DNA of 59,002 nucleotides, from the NCBI GenBank assembly GCA_026400105.1, contig JAPLPQ010000068.1:1-59002 (forward strand), written 5' to 3'. This document shows positions 8,954-16,631 of this stretch, in pieces. Every line of letters begins with the position of its first letter. Position 1 is the first letter of the stretch. The stretch comes from Burkholderiales bacterium (GTDB taxonomy: Bacteria > Pseudomonadota > Gammaproteobacteria > Burkholderiales > Burkholderiaceae_C). The notes below the pieces were generated by a model that had not been told where the DNA came from, searched no databases, and saw nothing but the letters and a program-made list of their open reading frames with translations. Position numbers and translations under genes: made by a program.

Positions 8954-9928
8954 TCAGGCGCCACGCAAGCCCTGCTCCACGGTGGCATGGCGCAGCTCCA
9001 GCCCGAGCTCGCGCTTCATGCGCAAGTTGCGCAGGCGCCTGGACTCCCCCATGAAGCTCAGCGTCATCGGCGACAGCCGCTCCCTGGCCTGCTCGCGCGA
9101 GACGCGCTCGGGTCTTGGCAAGCCGTAGAGATCGGCGGCCAGGTCGAAATAGTCACCCATGGTCAGCTCGGTGTCGTCGCAGCAATTGAAGACCCGCTGC
9201 ACCGGCGCGCGCCAGAGCGCGCGGACACAGGCGCGCGCCAGGTCATCGGCATGGATATGGTTGGTGTGCACGTCATCCTCGCGCCGCAGCACCGGCGTGC
9301 CGCGCAACAGGCGCTCGCGCGGCGTGCCGCCCTCGCGATCCGGCGCGTAGATGCCCGGAATGCGCAACACGCCGACCGGCACGCCAAGGGCCAGGCCCCA
9401 GCTGCGCAGCAGGTCTTCGGCCGCCACGCGCCGGCGCGCGCGCGGCGTGGCGGGATTGACGGCCCGGACCTCGTCGACCCAGGCACCGCCGCAGTCGCCA
9501 TAGACGCCGCTGGTCGAACCGTAGACCAGCGCCTGCGGACGCGAACGCCGCGCCAGCACACGCGCCAGCGCCAGGCTGCGCGGGTCGCCCAGGCCAGTGC
9601 CCGGCGGCGGTGCCAGATGCAGCACGCGCGTGGCCAGTCCCGCCAGGCGACGCAAGCTGGCCGGATCGTCGAGATTGCCCGCCAGCGGCGTGATTCCGGC
9701 CGCACGCAAGCCGGCCACGCGCGCCGGCGTCGAGGTCAGCGCGAACAGGCGGACCCGCCCACGCGCGCCTTGACTGGCTGCCGGCCCGGAAGCGCTCGCC
9801 CCAGGCGCGACAACCGCCACGGCCAGCGCGCCAAGCGCGCGCGCACTGCGCAGCCCCACGTCGCCACAGCCCACGATCAATACCCGCTCGCGCCGAAAGC
9901 GCGCGGGCAAGGCACCCAGAAAAGCCAT
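8954..9928 (-). CDS. NAD(P)-dependent SDR/epimerase-like protein
   Basis: 324 residues of the extended SDR type. The N-terminal Rossmann strand carries VLIVGCGDVGLRSA, a GxxGxG-like nucleotide-binding motif. A serine-rich YGSTSGVYGD segment near residue 150 resembles the S-Y active-site region, and NHIHADDLARA is typical of sugar-nucleotide epimerase relatives (YeeZ/SDR-a-like group). The substrate is unknown. The ATG at 9928 was chosen because homology to the Rossmann fold starts shortly after it; only a weak GGAT lies upstream. It diverges from the flavin reductase gene starting 70 bp away. Confidence 0.82.
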   Translation of the reverse strand: MAFLGALPARFRRERVLIVGCGDVGLRSARALGALAVAVVAPGASASGPAASQGARGRVRLFALTSTPARVAGLRAAGITPLAGNLDDPASLRRLAGLATRVLHLAPPPGTGLGDPRSLALARVLARRSRPQALVYGSTSGVYGDCGGAWVDEVRAVNPATPRARRRVAAEDLLRSWGLALGVPVGVLRIPGIYAPDREGGTPRERLLRGTPVLRREDDVHTNHIHADDLARACVRALWRAPVQRVFNCCDDTELTMGDYFDLAADLYGLPRPERVSREQARERLSPMTLSFMGESRRLRNLRMKRELGLELRHATVEQGLRGA

Positions 9929-9998
9929 AGCCAGATCCAAATTTGAGAAAATCCCCGGCTGCCAGCGCCACCACGCCCACAACCCCCTCCAAGACTGT

Positions 9999-11033
9999 AT
10001 GACATTCCAGATCAGCGTCGAGCCCAGCGGCCGCGTTTTCTCCGCTACCCCCGATGAAACCATCCTGGCTGCCGGCATCCGCCAGGGCATCGGCCTGCCC
10101 TACGGCTGCAAGGACGGCGCCTGCGGCTCGTGCAAATGCAAGAAGCTCTCCGGCAGCGTGGTGCATGGTGCGCACCAGGCCAAGGCCCTGAGCGCCGACG
10201 AGGAAGCCGCCGGCCTCGTGCTGACCTGCTGCGCGACGGCAACCAGCGACCTCGTGCTCGAGTCGCGCCAGGTCACGGCAGCCGACGCGCTGCCGATCAA
10301 GAAGCTGCCGGTGCGCGTCAGCAGCCTCGAGCGCGCCTCGTCCGATGTCATGGTCGTCAAGCTGCAGCTGCCGGCCAACGACAGCTTCCGCTACCACGCG
10401 GGCCAGTACATCGAGTTCCTGCTCAAGGACGGCACGCGTCGCGCCTACTCGATGGCCACCGCACCGCACCAGCAGGCCGTCAAGCCCGCGATGGAACTGC
10501 ATATCCGCCATCTGCCCGGCGGCAAGTTCACCGACCATGTGTTCGGTGGCATGAAGGAAAAGGAGATCCTGCGCATCGAGGGCCCCTTCGGCAGCTTCTT
10601 CCTGCGCGAGGACTCGGACAAGCCGATCGTGCTGCTGGCCTCGGGCACCGGCTTCGCGCCGATCAAGGCCATCATCGAGCAGATGCGCGAGCAAGGCAGC
10701 AGCCGGCCCGCCACGCTGTACTGGGGCGGCCGCCGTCCGGCCGACCTCTACCAGGCCGACTGGATCGAGCAGCAATGCGCCGCCATGCCCCACCTGAAGT
10801 ACGTGCCGGTGGTGTCGGACGCCCAGCCCGAGGACGGCTGGAGCGGGCGCACCGGCTTCGTGCACCAGGCCGTGCTGCAGGATTTTCCCGACCTGTCGGG
10901 CCATCAGGTCTACGCCTGCGGCGCACCGATCGTGGTCGAATCGGCGCAACGCGACTACCTCGGCGCCGGCCTGCCGGCCGACGAGTTCTACGCCGACGCC
11001 TTCACTTCCGAGCGCGACAAGCTGGGCAGCTGA
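9999..11033 (+). CDS. Ferredoxin-domain flavin reductase (CDP-6-deoxy-glucoseen reductase-like)
   Basis: 344 residues. Residues ~1-90 form a plant-type [2Fe-2S] ferredoxin with ligands C37, C42, C45 and C77. Then comes an FAD-binding barrel with the RAYSMATAPH motif, and an NAD(P)-binding domain with LLASGTGFAPIKA. The architecture matches proteins annotated as CDP-6-deoxy-delta-3,4-glucoseen reductase and related oxygenase reductases. No deoxysugar genes are nearby, so it is more likely a general NAD(P)H-to-iron-sulfur electron donor; the partner is not identifiable. It converges with the SCO gene, leaving 30 bp between stops. Confidence 0.88.
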   Translation: MTFQISVEPSGRVFSATPDETILAAGIRQGIGLPYGCKDGACGSCKCKKLSGSVVHGAHQAKALSADEEAAGLVLTCCATATSDLVLESRQVTAADALPIKKLPVRVSSLERASSDVMVVKLQLPANDSFRYHAGQYIEFLLKDGTRRAYSMATAPHQQAVKPAMELHIRHLPGGKFTDHVFGGMKEKEILRIEGPFGSFFLREDSDKPIVLLASGTGFAPIKAIIEQMREQGSSRPATLYWGGRRPADLYQADWIEQQCAAMPHLKYVPVVSDAQPEDGWSGRTGFVHQAVLQDFPDLSGHQVYACGAPIVVESAQRDYLGAGLPADEFYADAFTSERDKLGS

Positions 11034-11063
11034 AGCTGCTCGGCCAAGCTGGCGCGCCAGTCC

Positions 11064-11690
11064 TCAGCGCGCCTCGGCCAGCAGCAGCCGGACATCGGCT
11101 GCCAGCGCCTCGGCGCCGCTGCCATAGCGGTGGTAGACGCGCAGGCGGCCCTGGGTGTCGTAGACATAGCTGCCAGCCGAATGGTCCATCGTGTAGCTGG
11201 TCGGCGTCGCCCCCTGGACCGGCTTGTAATAGACCTTGAACGACTTGGCCAGCGCCGGCAGCTCGGCCGGAGTCGGCAGCAGCGCGAGGAAGCCGGCATC
11301 GAAGCTCGCCATGTAGGCACGCATGATCTCGGGCGTGTCGCGCTGCGGATCGACGCTCACGAACAGGCCCTGCAGGCGCTCGCCGTCGCTGCCGAGCAGC
11401 CGCTTGGCCTGCGCCAGCTCGGACAGCGAAGTCGGGCAGACATCGGGGCACTGGGTGTAGCCGAAGAACAGCACCACCACCCGGCCCTTGAAGTCGGACA
11501 ACTGGCGCTGGCGGCCGTCCTGGTCGGGCAGGCTCAGCTCGCGCCCGTAGTCGGCGCCCGTGATGTCCACCCCCTTGAACGCCGGCTTGTCACCACAGCC
11601 CGCCAGCCAGCAGGCACTGGCCAGGGCGGCGGCGCCGAGCAGCAGCCGGCGGCGCGGCATCGAGAGGCTTGCAATGGATTCAATGGTCAT
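11064..11690 (-). CDS. SCO1/SenC/PrrC-family copper chaperone lipoprotein
   Basis: 208 residues. The N-terminus has three arginines followed by a hydrophobic segment ending in the lipobox LAGC (C32), so a membrane-attached lipoprotein is predicted. The thioredoxin-like domain carries the copper-binding pair C81 and C85 in CPDVCP and the conserved H170 in TMDHS. SCO proteins help insert copper into the CuA site of aa3-type oxidases or act as thiol reductants. The cbb3 genes in this window have no CuA, so its client is presumably another oxidase elsewhere. It is downstream of and co-oriented with the BioC-like gene (43 bp). Confidence 0.92.
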   Translation of the reverse strand: MTIESIASLSMPRRRLLLGAAALASACWLAGCGDKPAFKGVDITGADYGRELSLPDQDGRQRQLSDFKGRVVVLFFGYTQCPDVCPTSLSELAQAKRLLGSDGERLQGLFVSVDPQRDTPEIMRAYMASFDAGFLALLPTPAELPALAKSFKVYYKPVQGATPTSYTMDHSAGSYVYDTQGRLRVYHRYGSGAEALAADVRLLLAEAR

Positions 11691-11733
11691 GGCTGGATTG
11701 TCCGTCCCTTGAGGCCTGCTGGCTTGACCGGTG

Positions 11734-12654
11734 TCAGGCCCGGGGCTGGCGCAACATGGCGCGCATCTGATCGACCGACACCTGGCTGGTCGACTCGAGC
11801 TTGACCCGCGGCGCGGGCTTGACCGCATGGCCATAGTTGACCTCGAAGCTCAACAGCAGCTGGCCCTGCTCGTTGCGCGGCAGACCGGCCTCGAGCGCGC
11901 GCTCCTGCGCCTGGGCCCAGCCGCGGCCGCGCAAGCCCGCAAAGCGCGCCTGGTTCAGGTTGCGACCCCAGTCGCGCAGGTCGCGCAGCAGACGCCTGGC
12001 ATCCGGATAAGCCAGCGTGATGCGCTCCATGTCCATCACCGGCTCGGCATAGCCGACCTCGATCAGCATGTCGCCCCAGTCATGCATGTCGGTGAAATCG
12101 TGACAGGGTGCGGGCCAGCCCTGCTCGGCATAGACAGCGCGCAACTCGCGCAGGCTGTCGGGCCCGAGGCAGGAGAACATCAGGAAACCGTTGACCGCGA
12201 GCAGGTCCAGCCAGCGGCTCAACAGGGCGCGCGGCAGCGGGTCCTGGTGCAAGGCCATGTTGGCCCAGAGCAGACCGGCCGTTGCGGCCGCAGTGCCAGA
12301 CTCGTCATGCAAGGCGGGCCCCGAGGCCAGCCACTTGAGGGGATTCCAGCCGCGCGGCGACAGACGGCGCAGGCTGTCGGCCGCTGCCGCAGCGCCCTGG
12401 CCCAGCAGCTCGACCCTTGCTTCGGGATAACGCTCGGCCACCAGCCGGTGCACCTGCAGTCCGCCGTTGAGCGGCGCCCAGTCCAGCCACTGCGCGGGCG
12501 CCTGCTTGATCCAGCCCAGCCGGTCGGCCATGCGCGCGCCGATCTCCTCGTGCAGCCAGGGACTCTCGCTGCGACGGCGCTCGCGCCAGCGGCGGGCCGC
12601 GACAGGATCGAGGCCGGGAACGGGCTTTTCCTGGCCGGTGGTGACTGCTTGCAT
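11734..12654 (-). CDS. BioC-like methyltransferase with degenerate SAM motif
   Basis: 306 residues resembling the class I methyltransferases annotated as BioC (malonyl-ACP O-methyltransferase) in Burkholderiales: the LDPVAARRWRER N-terminus, a mid-protein LLWANMALHQDP block, and NGFLMFSCLGPDSLRELR. The usual motif I (LDLGCGTG) is replaced around residues 56-65 by WLDWAPLNGG, so SAM binding through the canonical loop is doubtful. It may be a diverged or non-catalytic relative. The ATG at 12654 begins the conserved region. It diverges from comF (71 bp) and lies upstream of the SCO gene. No other biotin genes are visible. Confidence 0.7.
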   Translation of the reverse strand: MQAVTTGQEKPVPGLDPVAARRWRERRRSESPWLHEEIGARMADRLGWIKQAPAQWLDWAPLNGGLQVHRLVAERYPEARVELLGQGAAAAADSLRRLSPRGWNPLKWLASGPALHDESGTAAATAGLLWANMALHQDPLPRALLSRWLDLLAVNGFLMFSCLGPDSLRELRAVYAEQGWPAPCHDFTDMHDWGDMLIEVGYAEPVMDMERITLAYPDARRLLRDLRDWGRNLNQARFAGLRGRGWAQAQERALEAGLPRNEQGQLLLSFEVNYGHAVKPAPRVKLESTSQVSVDQMRAMLRQPRA

Positions 12655-12725
12655 GGTGGGCGATCGAATCAAGAAAAGAGGATGAGCGGGCGACAGGCCC
12701 GCAGGCGCCGCAGTATATTCGCCGC

Positions 12726-13445
12726 ATGAAAGATCTGCTGCGCCGCTGGCTGCCAGCCTGGCCGGCCAGTTGCGCCATCTGCGCTGGCTGGCCGGCCCGC
12801 CCGATCTGCCAGGCCTGCCTCGAACGCCATGGCCGGCCCCTGCCCCGCTGTCCGGGCTGTGCGCTCGCGCTGGCACCCGGACTGGAGCGCTGCACGCGCT
12901 GCGCCGAAGCCGGACCCGGCCCGTTGCAGCAATGCCTGGCCCGGGTCGACTACGCCCACCCCTGGTCGGCGCTGGTGGCCAGGCTCAAGCGCGACCCGGC
13001 CTGGGCGCCGCTGCTGGCGCGCTTGCTGGTCGATGCGCCCGGTCTGCCAGCGCTGCTACAGGCCACCGACCTGATGCTGCCGATCCCGCTGAGCCCGGAC
13101 AAGCTGCGCGCGCGCGGCTATAACCAGGCCTGGGAACTGACCAAGGCGCTGCGCCGCCAGTTGCGCGACGCGCCGCCGGCCCTGCCCGGACTGCTGCAGC
13201 GCCAGCCCCAGGCCGCGACCCAGCACGAACTCGCGCGCGAACAACGCTTCGACAATGCGCTGCAGGCCTACGCCGTCGATACGGCCGCTGGCCCGCGACT
13301 GCGTGGACGGCGCATCCTGCTGGTCGACGATGTCATGACCACCGGCGCCACGCTGCAATCCGCCGCCAGCTTGCTGCTGGCCGCAGGAGCCGCCCAGGTC
13401 AGCGCGCTGGTGTTCGCGCGCACCCCGGCCCCCACCCTAGACTGA
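12726..13445 (+). CDS. comF: ComF-family phosphoribosyltransferase-like protein
   Basis: 239 residues. Four Cys pairs (C16/C19, C28/C31, C42/C45, C56/C59) form the N-terminal zinc-finger region, followed by a type I phosphoribosyltransferase fold with the PRPP loop ILLVDDVMTTGAT near residue 200 and the RGYNQAWEL segment. ComF proteins are required for DNA uptake in naturally competent bacteria and occur widely outside competence systems. The next gene, trmL, starts 5 bp after the stop, so the two are probably co-transcribed. Confidence 0.9.
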   Translation: MKDLLRRWLPAWPASCAICAGWPARPICQACLERHGRPLPRCPGCALALAPGLERCTRCAEAGPGPLQQCLARVDYAHPWSALVARLKRDPAWAPLLARLLVDAPGLPALLQATDLMLPIPLSPDKLRARGYNQAWELTKALRRQLRDAPPALPGLLQRQPQAATQHELAREQRFDNALQAYAVDTAAGPRLRGRRILLVDDVMTTGATLQSAASLLLAAGAAQVSALVFARTPAPTLD

Positions 13446-13450
13446 AATCC

Positions 13451-13921
13451 ATGTTCAACATCGTCCTCGTCCAGCCCGAAATTCCACCCAACACCGGCAA
13501 CGTGATCCGGCTCTGCGCCAACACCGGCTGCCACCTGCACCTGATCGAGCCGCTGGGCTTCTCGATGGACGACAAGCTGCTGCGGCGCGCCGGGCTCGAC
13601 TACCACGAGTACGCCGAACTGCGTCGCCACGCCGACTGGAGCAGCTTCCTGCAGCAGATGCAACCCGATCCGGGCCGGATGTTCGCGCTCACGACCCGGG
13701 GCTCGCGCCCGGCGCATGAAGTCGCCTTCCAGCCCGGCGACTGGCTGGTGTTCGGCTCCGAGACCGCCGGCCTGCCGGCCGAACTGCGCGAGACCTTCGC
13801 CCCGGAACAACGCCTGCGCCTGCCGATGCGGCCCGGCCAGCGCAGCCTCAACCTGTCGAACGCGGTCGCGGTGATCGCCTTCGAGGCCTGGCGCCAGAAC
13901 GGCTTCGAAGGCAGCGCCTGA
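13451..13921 (+). CDS. trmL: tRNA (cytidine/uridine-2'-O)-methyltransferase TrmL
   Basis: A SPOUT-fold methyltransferase that 2'-O-methylates the wobble base C34/U34 of tRNA-Leu isoacceptors. It has 156 residues, the usual size. Motifs are LVQPEIPPNTGNVIRLCANTG at the N-terminus, LVFGSETAGLP in the middle, and the knot region RLPMRPGQRSLNLSNAVAV. Substrates in the enzyme family are tRNA-Leu(CAA) and tRNA-Leu(UAA) types; both tRNAs are encoded in this window. It follows comF by 5 bp and converges on the TauE-type permease. Confidence 0.94.
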   Translation: MFNIVLVQPEIPPNTGNVIRLCANTGCHLHLIEPLGFSMDDKLLRRAGLDYHEYAELRRHADWSSFLQQMQPDPGRMFALTTRGSRPAHEVAFQPGDWLVFGSETAGLPAELRETFAPEQRLRLPMRPGQRSLNLSNAVAVIAFEAWRQNGFEGSA

Positions 13922-13970
13922 ACGCCGCACGGCCGGACTGCGGCGGGCTGCGGTACTGGCTGGCTGCGAC

Positions 13971-14726
13971 TCAGAACCAGCCGTCCCAGACCAGCTTGAT
14001 CCCGGTCAGGAACATGCCGATATAGACCACGCGATAGAACAGCTCGGGCGAAATGCGGCGCGCCATGCGCACGCCGATCCAGACCCCGAGCGGGGCCAGC
14101 GGCAGCAGCAACAGGGAAGTCGCCAGGTTGCGCCAGTCCAGCAGGCCCAGCAAGGCATAGGGCACCCATTTGCTCAGGTTGACGACAAAGAACAGGAAAG
14201 CCATGGTGCCCGTGAACACCACCGGCTTGAGCTTGAGCGGGATCACATAGGCATTGAGCGGCGGACCGCCGGCATGGGCAACGAAACTCGTGAAGCCCGA
14301 GGTCGCGCTCAGCAGCCGTCCGAGCCAGCGCGCCGGCGGCTTGTGGTCGGCGCGTGGCGGGAACAGCAGGCGCTGGGCCAGGAACAGCAACGTCAGCACG
14401 CCGACCACCCCGGCCACCAGGCGGGCATCGAGGGTACGAAACGACAACGCACCGATCACGATCCCGACCAGCGCCGGCGGCAACAGGAAGCGCAACAGGC
14501 GCCAGTCGACATCCTTGCGGAAAGCCGCCATGCCCAGCAGATCCATCACCAGCAGCAAGGGCATGCAGATGGCGGCGGCCTGCGGCACGCTGATCGCGAG
14601 CGCCATCATCGGCACCGCCAGCGAACCGAAGCCGGCGCCGAAACCGCTCTTGCTGATGCCCAGCAGCAGCACCGCCGGCACGGCGACAAAATAGAACCAG
14701 GGATCGGTGATGGGGGTCAGGGTCAT
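13971..14726 (-). CDS. TauE/SafE-family sulfite/anion exporter-like permease
   Basis: 251 residues with about eight hydrophobic segments. The N-terminal ISKSGFGAGFGSLAVPMMAL and the mid-protein FTSFVAHAGGPPLNAYVIP repeats are typical of the two-fold TauE/SafE (PF01925) family. Family members move sulfite, sulfoacetate or other anions across the inner membrane; the substrate here is unknown. The ATG at 14726 has GGAG six bases upstream, and the in-frame extension beyond it lacks membrane character. It diverges from the DUF1841 gene with 60 bp between starts. Confidence 0.88.
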   Translation of the reverse strand: MTLTPITDPWFYFVAVPAVLLLGISKSGFGAGFGSLAVPMMALAISVPQAAAICMPLLLVMDLLGMAAFRKDVDWRLLRFLLPPALVGIVIGALSFRTLDARLVAGVVGVLTLLFLAQRLLFPPRADHKPPARWLGRLLSATSGFTSFVAHAGGPPLNAYVIPLKLKPVVFTGTMAFLFFVVNLSKWVPYALLGLLDWRNLATSLLLLPLAPLGVWIGVRMARRISPELFYRVVYIGMFLTGIKLVWDGWF

Positions 14727-14786
14727 GTTTTTCTCCAGGCCGCACTGTACACAGCGCCAGGTACGCGCTTGGTTCAAAATCGCAAC

Positions 14787-15221
14787 ATGTTCACACCCTC
14801 TCAAGCCGACGTGCGGCGCTTCTTCTGCGCCGTCCATGCCAAGCATCAGCAAGGCCAGCCGATGGAAGCGATCGAATTGCTGGCCAGCGAATGGATCCAG
14901 CGCCACACGGAATACCATGCCGACTTCGCCGATATCGACGCCGCGCTGCGCCAGATGCAAGAGCCCAGCGACACCCGGGAAAACCCCTTCCTGCACCTGT
15001 CGATGCACCTGAGCATCAGCGAGCAATGCTCGATCGACCAGCCGCCCGGCATCAGGCAGGCGGTCGAGCTGCTGGCCGCCCGGCGCGACTCGCTGCACGA
15101 GGCGCACCACGAAGTCATGGAGTCGCTCGGCCGCATGATCTGGGAGAGCCAGCGCGCCGGCCGCCCGCCGGATGGCCAGGCCTATATCGACGAGATCAGG
15201 CGCAAGGCGACCAGCCGCTGA
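14787..15221 (+). CDS. DUF1841-family protein
   Basis: 144 residues matching the proteobacterial DUF1841 family: FTPSQADVRRFFCAVHAKHQQGQPM at the start, a conserved NPFLHLSMHLSISEQ block in the middle, and a C-terminal EVMESLGRMIWESQRAGRPPDGQAY segment. It is soluble, mostly helical and rich in His and Glu; no catalytic signature is apparent and function is unknown. The ATG at 14787 is where the conserved sequence starts. It is followed by a 13-bp perfect hairpin at 15278. Confidence 0.85.
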   Translation: MFTPSQADVRRFFCAVHAKHQQGQPMEAIELLASEWIQRHTEYHADFADIDAALRQMQEPSDTRENPFLHLSMHLSISEQCSIDQPPGIRQAVELLAARRDSLHEAHHEVMESLGRMIWESQRAGRPPDGQAYIDEIRRKATSR

Positions 15222-15277
15222 AGCGCCAGCCAGCGGCAGCAGCATCAGCTGCCGACCCCGCAACATCAAACAAAGAA

Positions 15278-15308
15278 AGACCCCGGCAGGCTGAACCTGC
15301 CGGGGTCT
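15278..15308. terminator. 13-bp perfect hairpin after the DUF1841 gene
   Basis: The arm AGACCCCGGCAGG pairs fully with its complement around the 5-nt loop CTGAA. On the plus strand only TCTTCG follows. On the minus strand TCTTTCTTTG follows, a better terminator tail, so it may terminate a minus-strand transcript as well as the DUF1841 mRNA. Confidence 0.65.
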
Positions 15309-15310
15309 TC

Positions 15311-15481
15311 GCATCTGCAGTCTGCAGATGCAGTGGCGGCCGCCGGAGTTTGCTGTCCTGACAACCGTGGGAGCAAGGGATTGCTCCCGTCCATGTCGCC
15401 TGGCAGAGAGGGCGAACCTCGGTGCGGGCGGGGGTGTCTGTTGCACACAGACAAGCTCAGGTTAAGGCCTTGGAACCTGGC
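15311..15481. ncRNA. Candidate structured RNA: four further stem-loops in a row
   Basis: Directly visible are: a 10-bp palindrome with a one-base centre (arm GCATCTGCAG, 15311-15331); GGGAGCAA-GGGA-TTGCTCCC (15369-15388); TGTCTGT-5 nt-ACAGACA (15435-15453); and GC(t)CAGGTT-10 nt-AACCTGGC (15455-15481). Together with the hairpin at 15278 this suggests a non-coding RNA or processed region of unknown strand. On the plus strand a T7 run follows at 15492-15498; on the minus strand the RNA would end in the 15278 hairpin. No known family was recognised. Confidence 0.35.
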
Positions 15482-15610
15482 CCGCAAGCAGTTTTTTTCA
15501 ATTTCCAAACCTGTTTCGATAGCCATTCTCTCGGGCGTTTGCTCGACTGAAATCATGACGATTCAGTCCTCAATATTCTTTTTTGTATATATAAATTTGA
15601 TTTGTAAGTA

Positions 15611-15639
15611 TTGACTCCTTATTTGAAGAACCCTAATAT
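15611..15639 (+). promoter_or_regulatory. Sigma70-type promoter for the lytic transglycosylase
   Basis: TTGACT (15611-15616), a 17-bp spacer, then TAATAT (15634-15639), in an AT-rich stretch. A start near 15646 would place a UUCG-capped hairpin at the very 5' end of the mRNA and a leader of about 137 nt. Confidence 0.7.
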
Positions 15640-15645
15640 TCGCTT

Positions 15646-15782
15646 CGCCTGCCCTTCGGGGAGGCACTTGAGACGCTGCCGAACCCGGCTAAGTTGATGA
15701 CCCTAAAGGGCATTCAATGGCGACCCCCCAATCAAGGCGCACCCCAGCTCAGGCAAAGGTGTCGCGTAGAAAGGAGTGTGCT
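15646..15782 (+). promoter_or_regulatory. Structured 5' leader of transglycosylase mRNA (possible riboregulator)
   Basis: Visible pairings are: GCCTgCCC-TTCG-GGGAGGC (starting ~15647); ACTT...GCCG-AACC-CGGC-t-AAGT (~15666-15694); TTGATG-a-CCC-TAAA-GGG-CAT-t-CAA (~15694-15717); and GCG-CACC...GGTG-t-CGC (~15738-15766). The last helix ends just before the AAAGGAG ribosome site, so it could gate translation. It was not recognised as any known riboswitch class. Confidence 0.4.
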
Positions 15783-16619
15783 ATGACAGCGCAAAATTCC
15801 ACCTGGCCCACCCCCTGCCCCGGCTTCCTGCGTCCCTCCGCAGACCGTCTGTTCAGGGTCTTGTACGCCATCACCCACAGTGGCATGGCCCTGCTCGGAC
15901 TGGGACTGGCCCTGGTCACCCTGATCCTGCTGGCCAACCCGCAACTGCGCGGCGATGCCGAGCAAAAACTGCTGGGCTGGCTGCAACAACGCCAGAACAG
16001 CGAAATCACGGCGGAGGAAGAGCCCAAGGGCCCTGCCGAAGCCACCCTGTCCACCAGCCTGCCCAAGGAACAGGCCCAGGTCGCGAGCTGGATCAGCCGC
16101 AAATACCGGGTCGCCCCTGAAGCGGTCGGCGCGCTGGTTGCCGAAGCGTTCGCGCTTGGCAGCCGCATCAAGCTCGATCCGACCCTGATCCTGGCCGTGA
16201 TGGCGATCGAGTCGCGCTTCAACCCGTTTGCGCAGAGTCCGGTCGGCGCCCAGGGCCTGATGCAGGTGCTCACCCGCGTGCACTCGGACAAGTACGAGGA
16301 CTTCGGCGGCAAGCAGGCCGCCCTGGACCCGCTGGCCAACCTGCGCGTCGGTGTCCAGGTGTTGCAGGACTGCATCCGCAACGCCGGCTCGATCGAAGGC
16401 GGACTGCGCCGCTATGTCGGCGCGGTCGAGACCGACGGCAGCGACTATGTCGCCAAGGTGATGGCCGAACAGCAGCGGTTGCGCAGCGTGGCGCGCGGCG
16501 TCAAGCTGCCGATCAACGCGGGGGCCGCGGTGCTCGTGCGCGCCAAGCCGGCGGACGGCAAGCGCGAGCTCGAAGCCGATGCCGGCAGCCCTGCGGCAGG
16601 CAAGCTGCAAAGCTCCTGA
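15783..16619 (+). CDS. Membrane-anchored lytic transglycosylase (SLT domain)
   Basis: 278 residues. One transmembrane helix (about residues 30-52) anchors the protein in the inner membrane, followed by a charged linker and a soluble lysozyme-like SLT domain. The catalytic glutamate is E143 in AIESRFNP, followed by GAQGLMQVL and the later LRRYVGAVETDGSDYVAKV segment. Such enzymes cleave peptidoglycan with 1,6-anhydro product formation. The ATG at 15783 has an excellent AAAGGAG site; an in-frame ATG at 15717 lacks one and falls inside the structured leader. A ZTP riboswitch and glyA follow. Confidence 0.88.
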   Translation: MTAQNSTWPTPCPGFLRPSADRLFRVLYAITHSGMALLGLGLALVTLILLANPQLRGDAEQKLLGWLQQRQNSEITAEEEPKGPAEATLSTSLPKEQAQVASWISRKYRVAPEAVGALVAEAFALGSRIKLDPTLILAVMAIESRFNPFAQSPVGAQGLMQVLTRVHSDKYEDFGGKQAALDPLANLRVGVQVLQDCIRNAGSIEGGLRRYVGAVETDGSDYVAKVMAEQQRLRSVARGVKLPINAGAAVLVRAKPADGKRELEADAGSPAAGKLQSS

Positions 16620-16631
16620 TAAAATCACGCC

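Larger units (their letters stand above)
15222..15782. other. 561-bp gene-free region with stem-loop array, AT-rich stretch and promoter
   Basis: No credible gene is seen on either strand. 15278-15481 holds five perfect or near-perfect stem-loops. 15540-15645 is markedly AT-rich for this window, and 15611-15639 is a sigma70-type promoter. From ~15645 to 15782 lies a structured leader for the transglycosylase gene. Details are in the separate entries. Confidence 0.8.

Noticed and set aside
15278-15498. 6S RNA (ssrS)
   Set aside because: 6S RNA is one long imperfect hairpin with a central bubble; this region is a row of short local stems.
15333-15614. 93-codon frame in the gene-free region before the transglycosylase
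   Set aside because: No ribosome site, no homology, and it crosses several perfect stem-loops and the AT-rich promoter; the RNA explanation is better.
15646-15782. Possible hammerhead ribozyme or fluoride riboswitch in the transglycosylase leader (TTGATGA element)
   Set aside because: The GAAA and cleavage-site parts of a hammerhead are missing, and the crcB pseudoknot segments do not fit.
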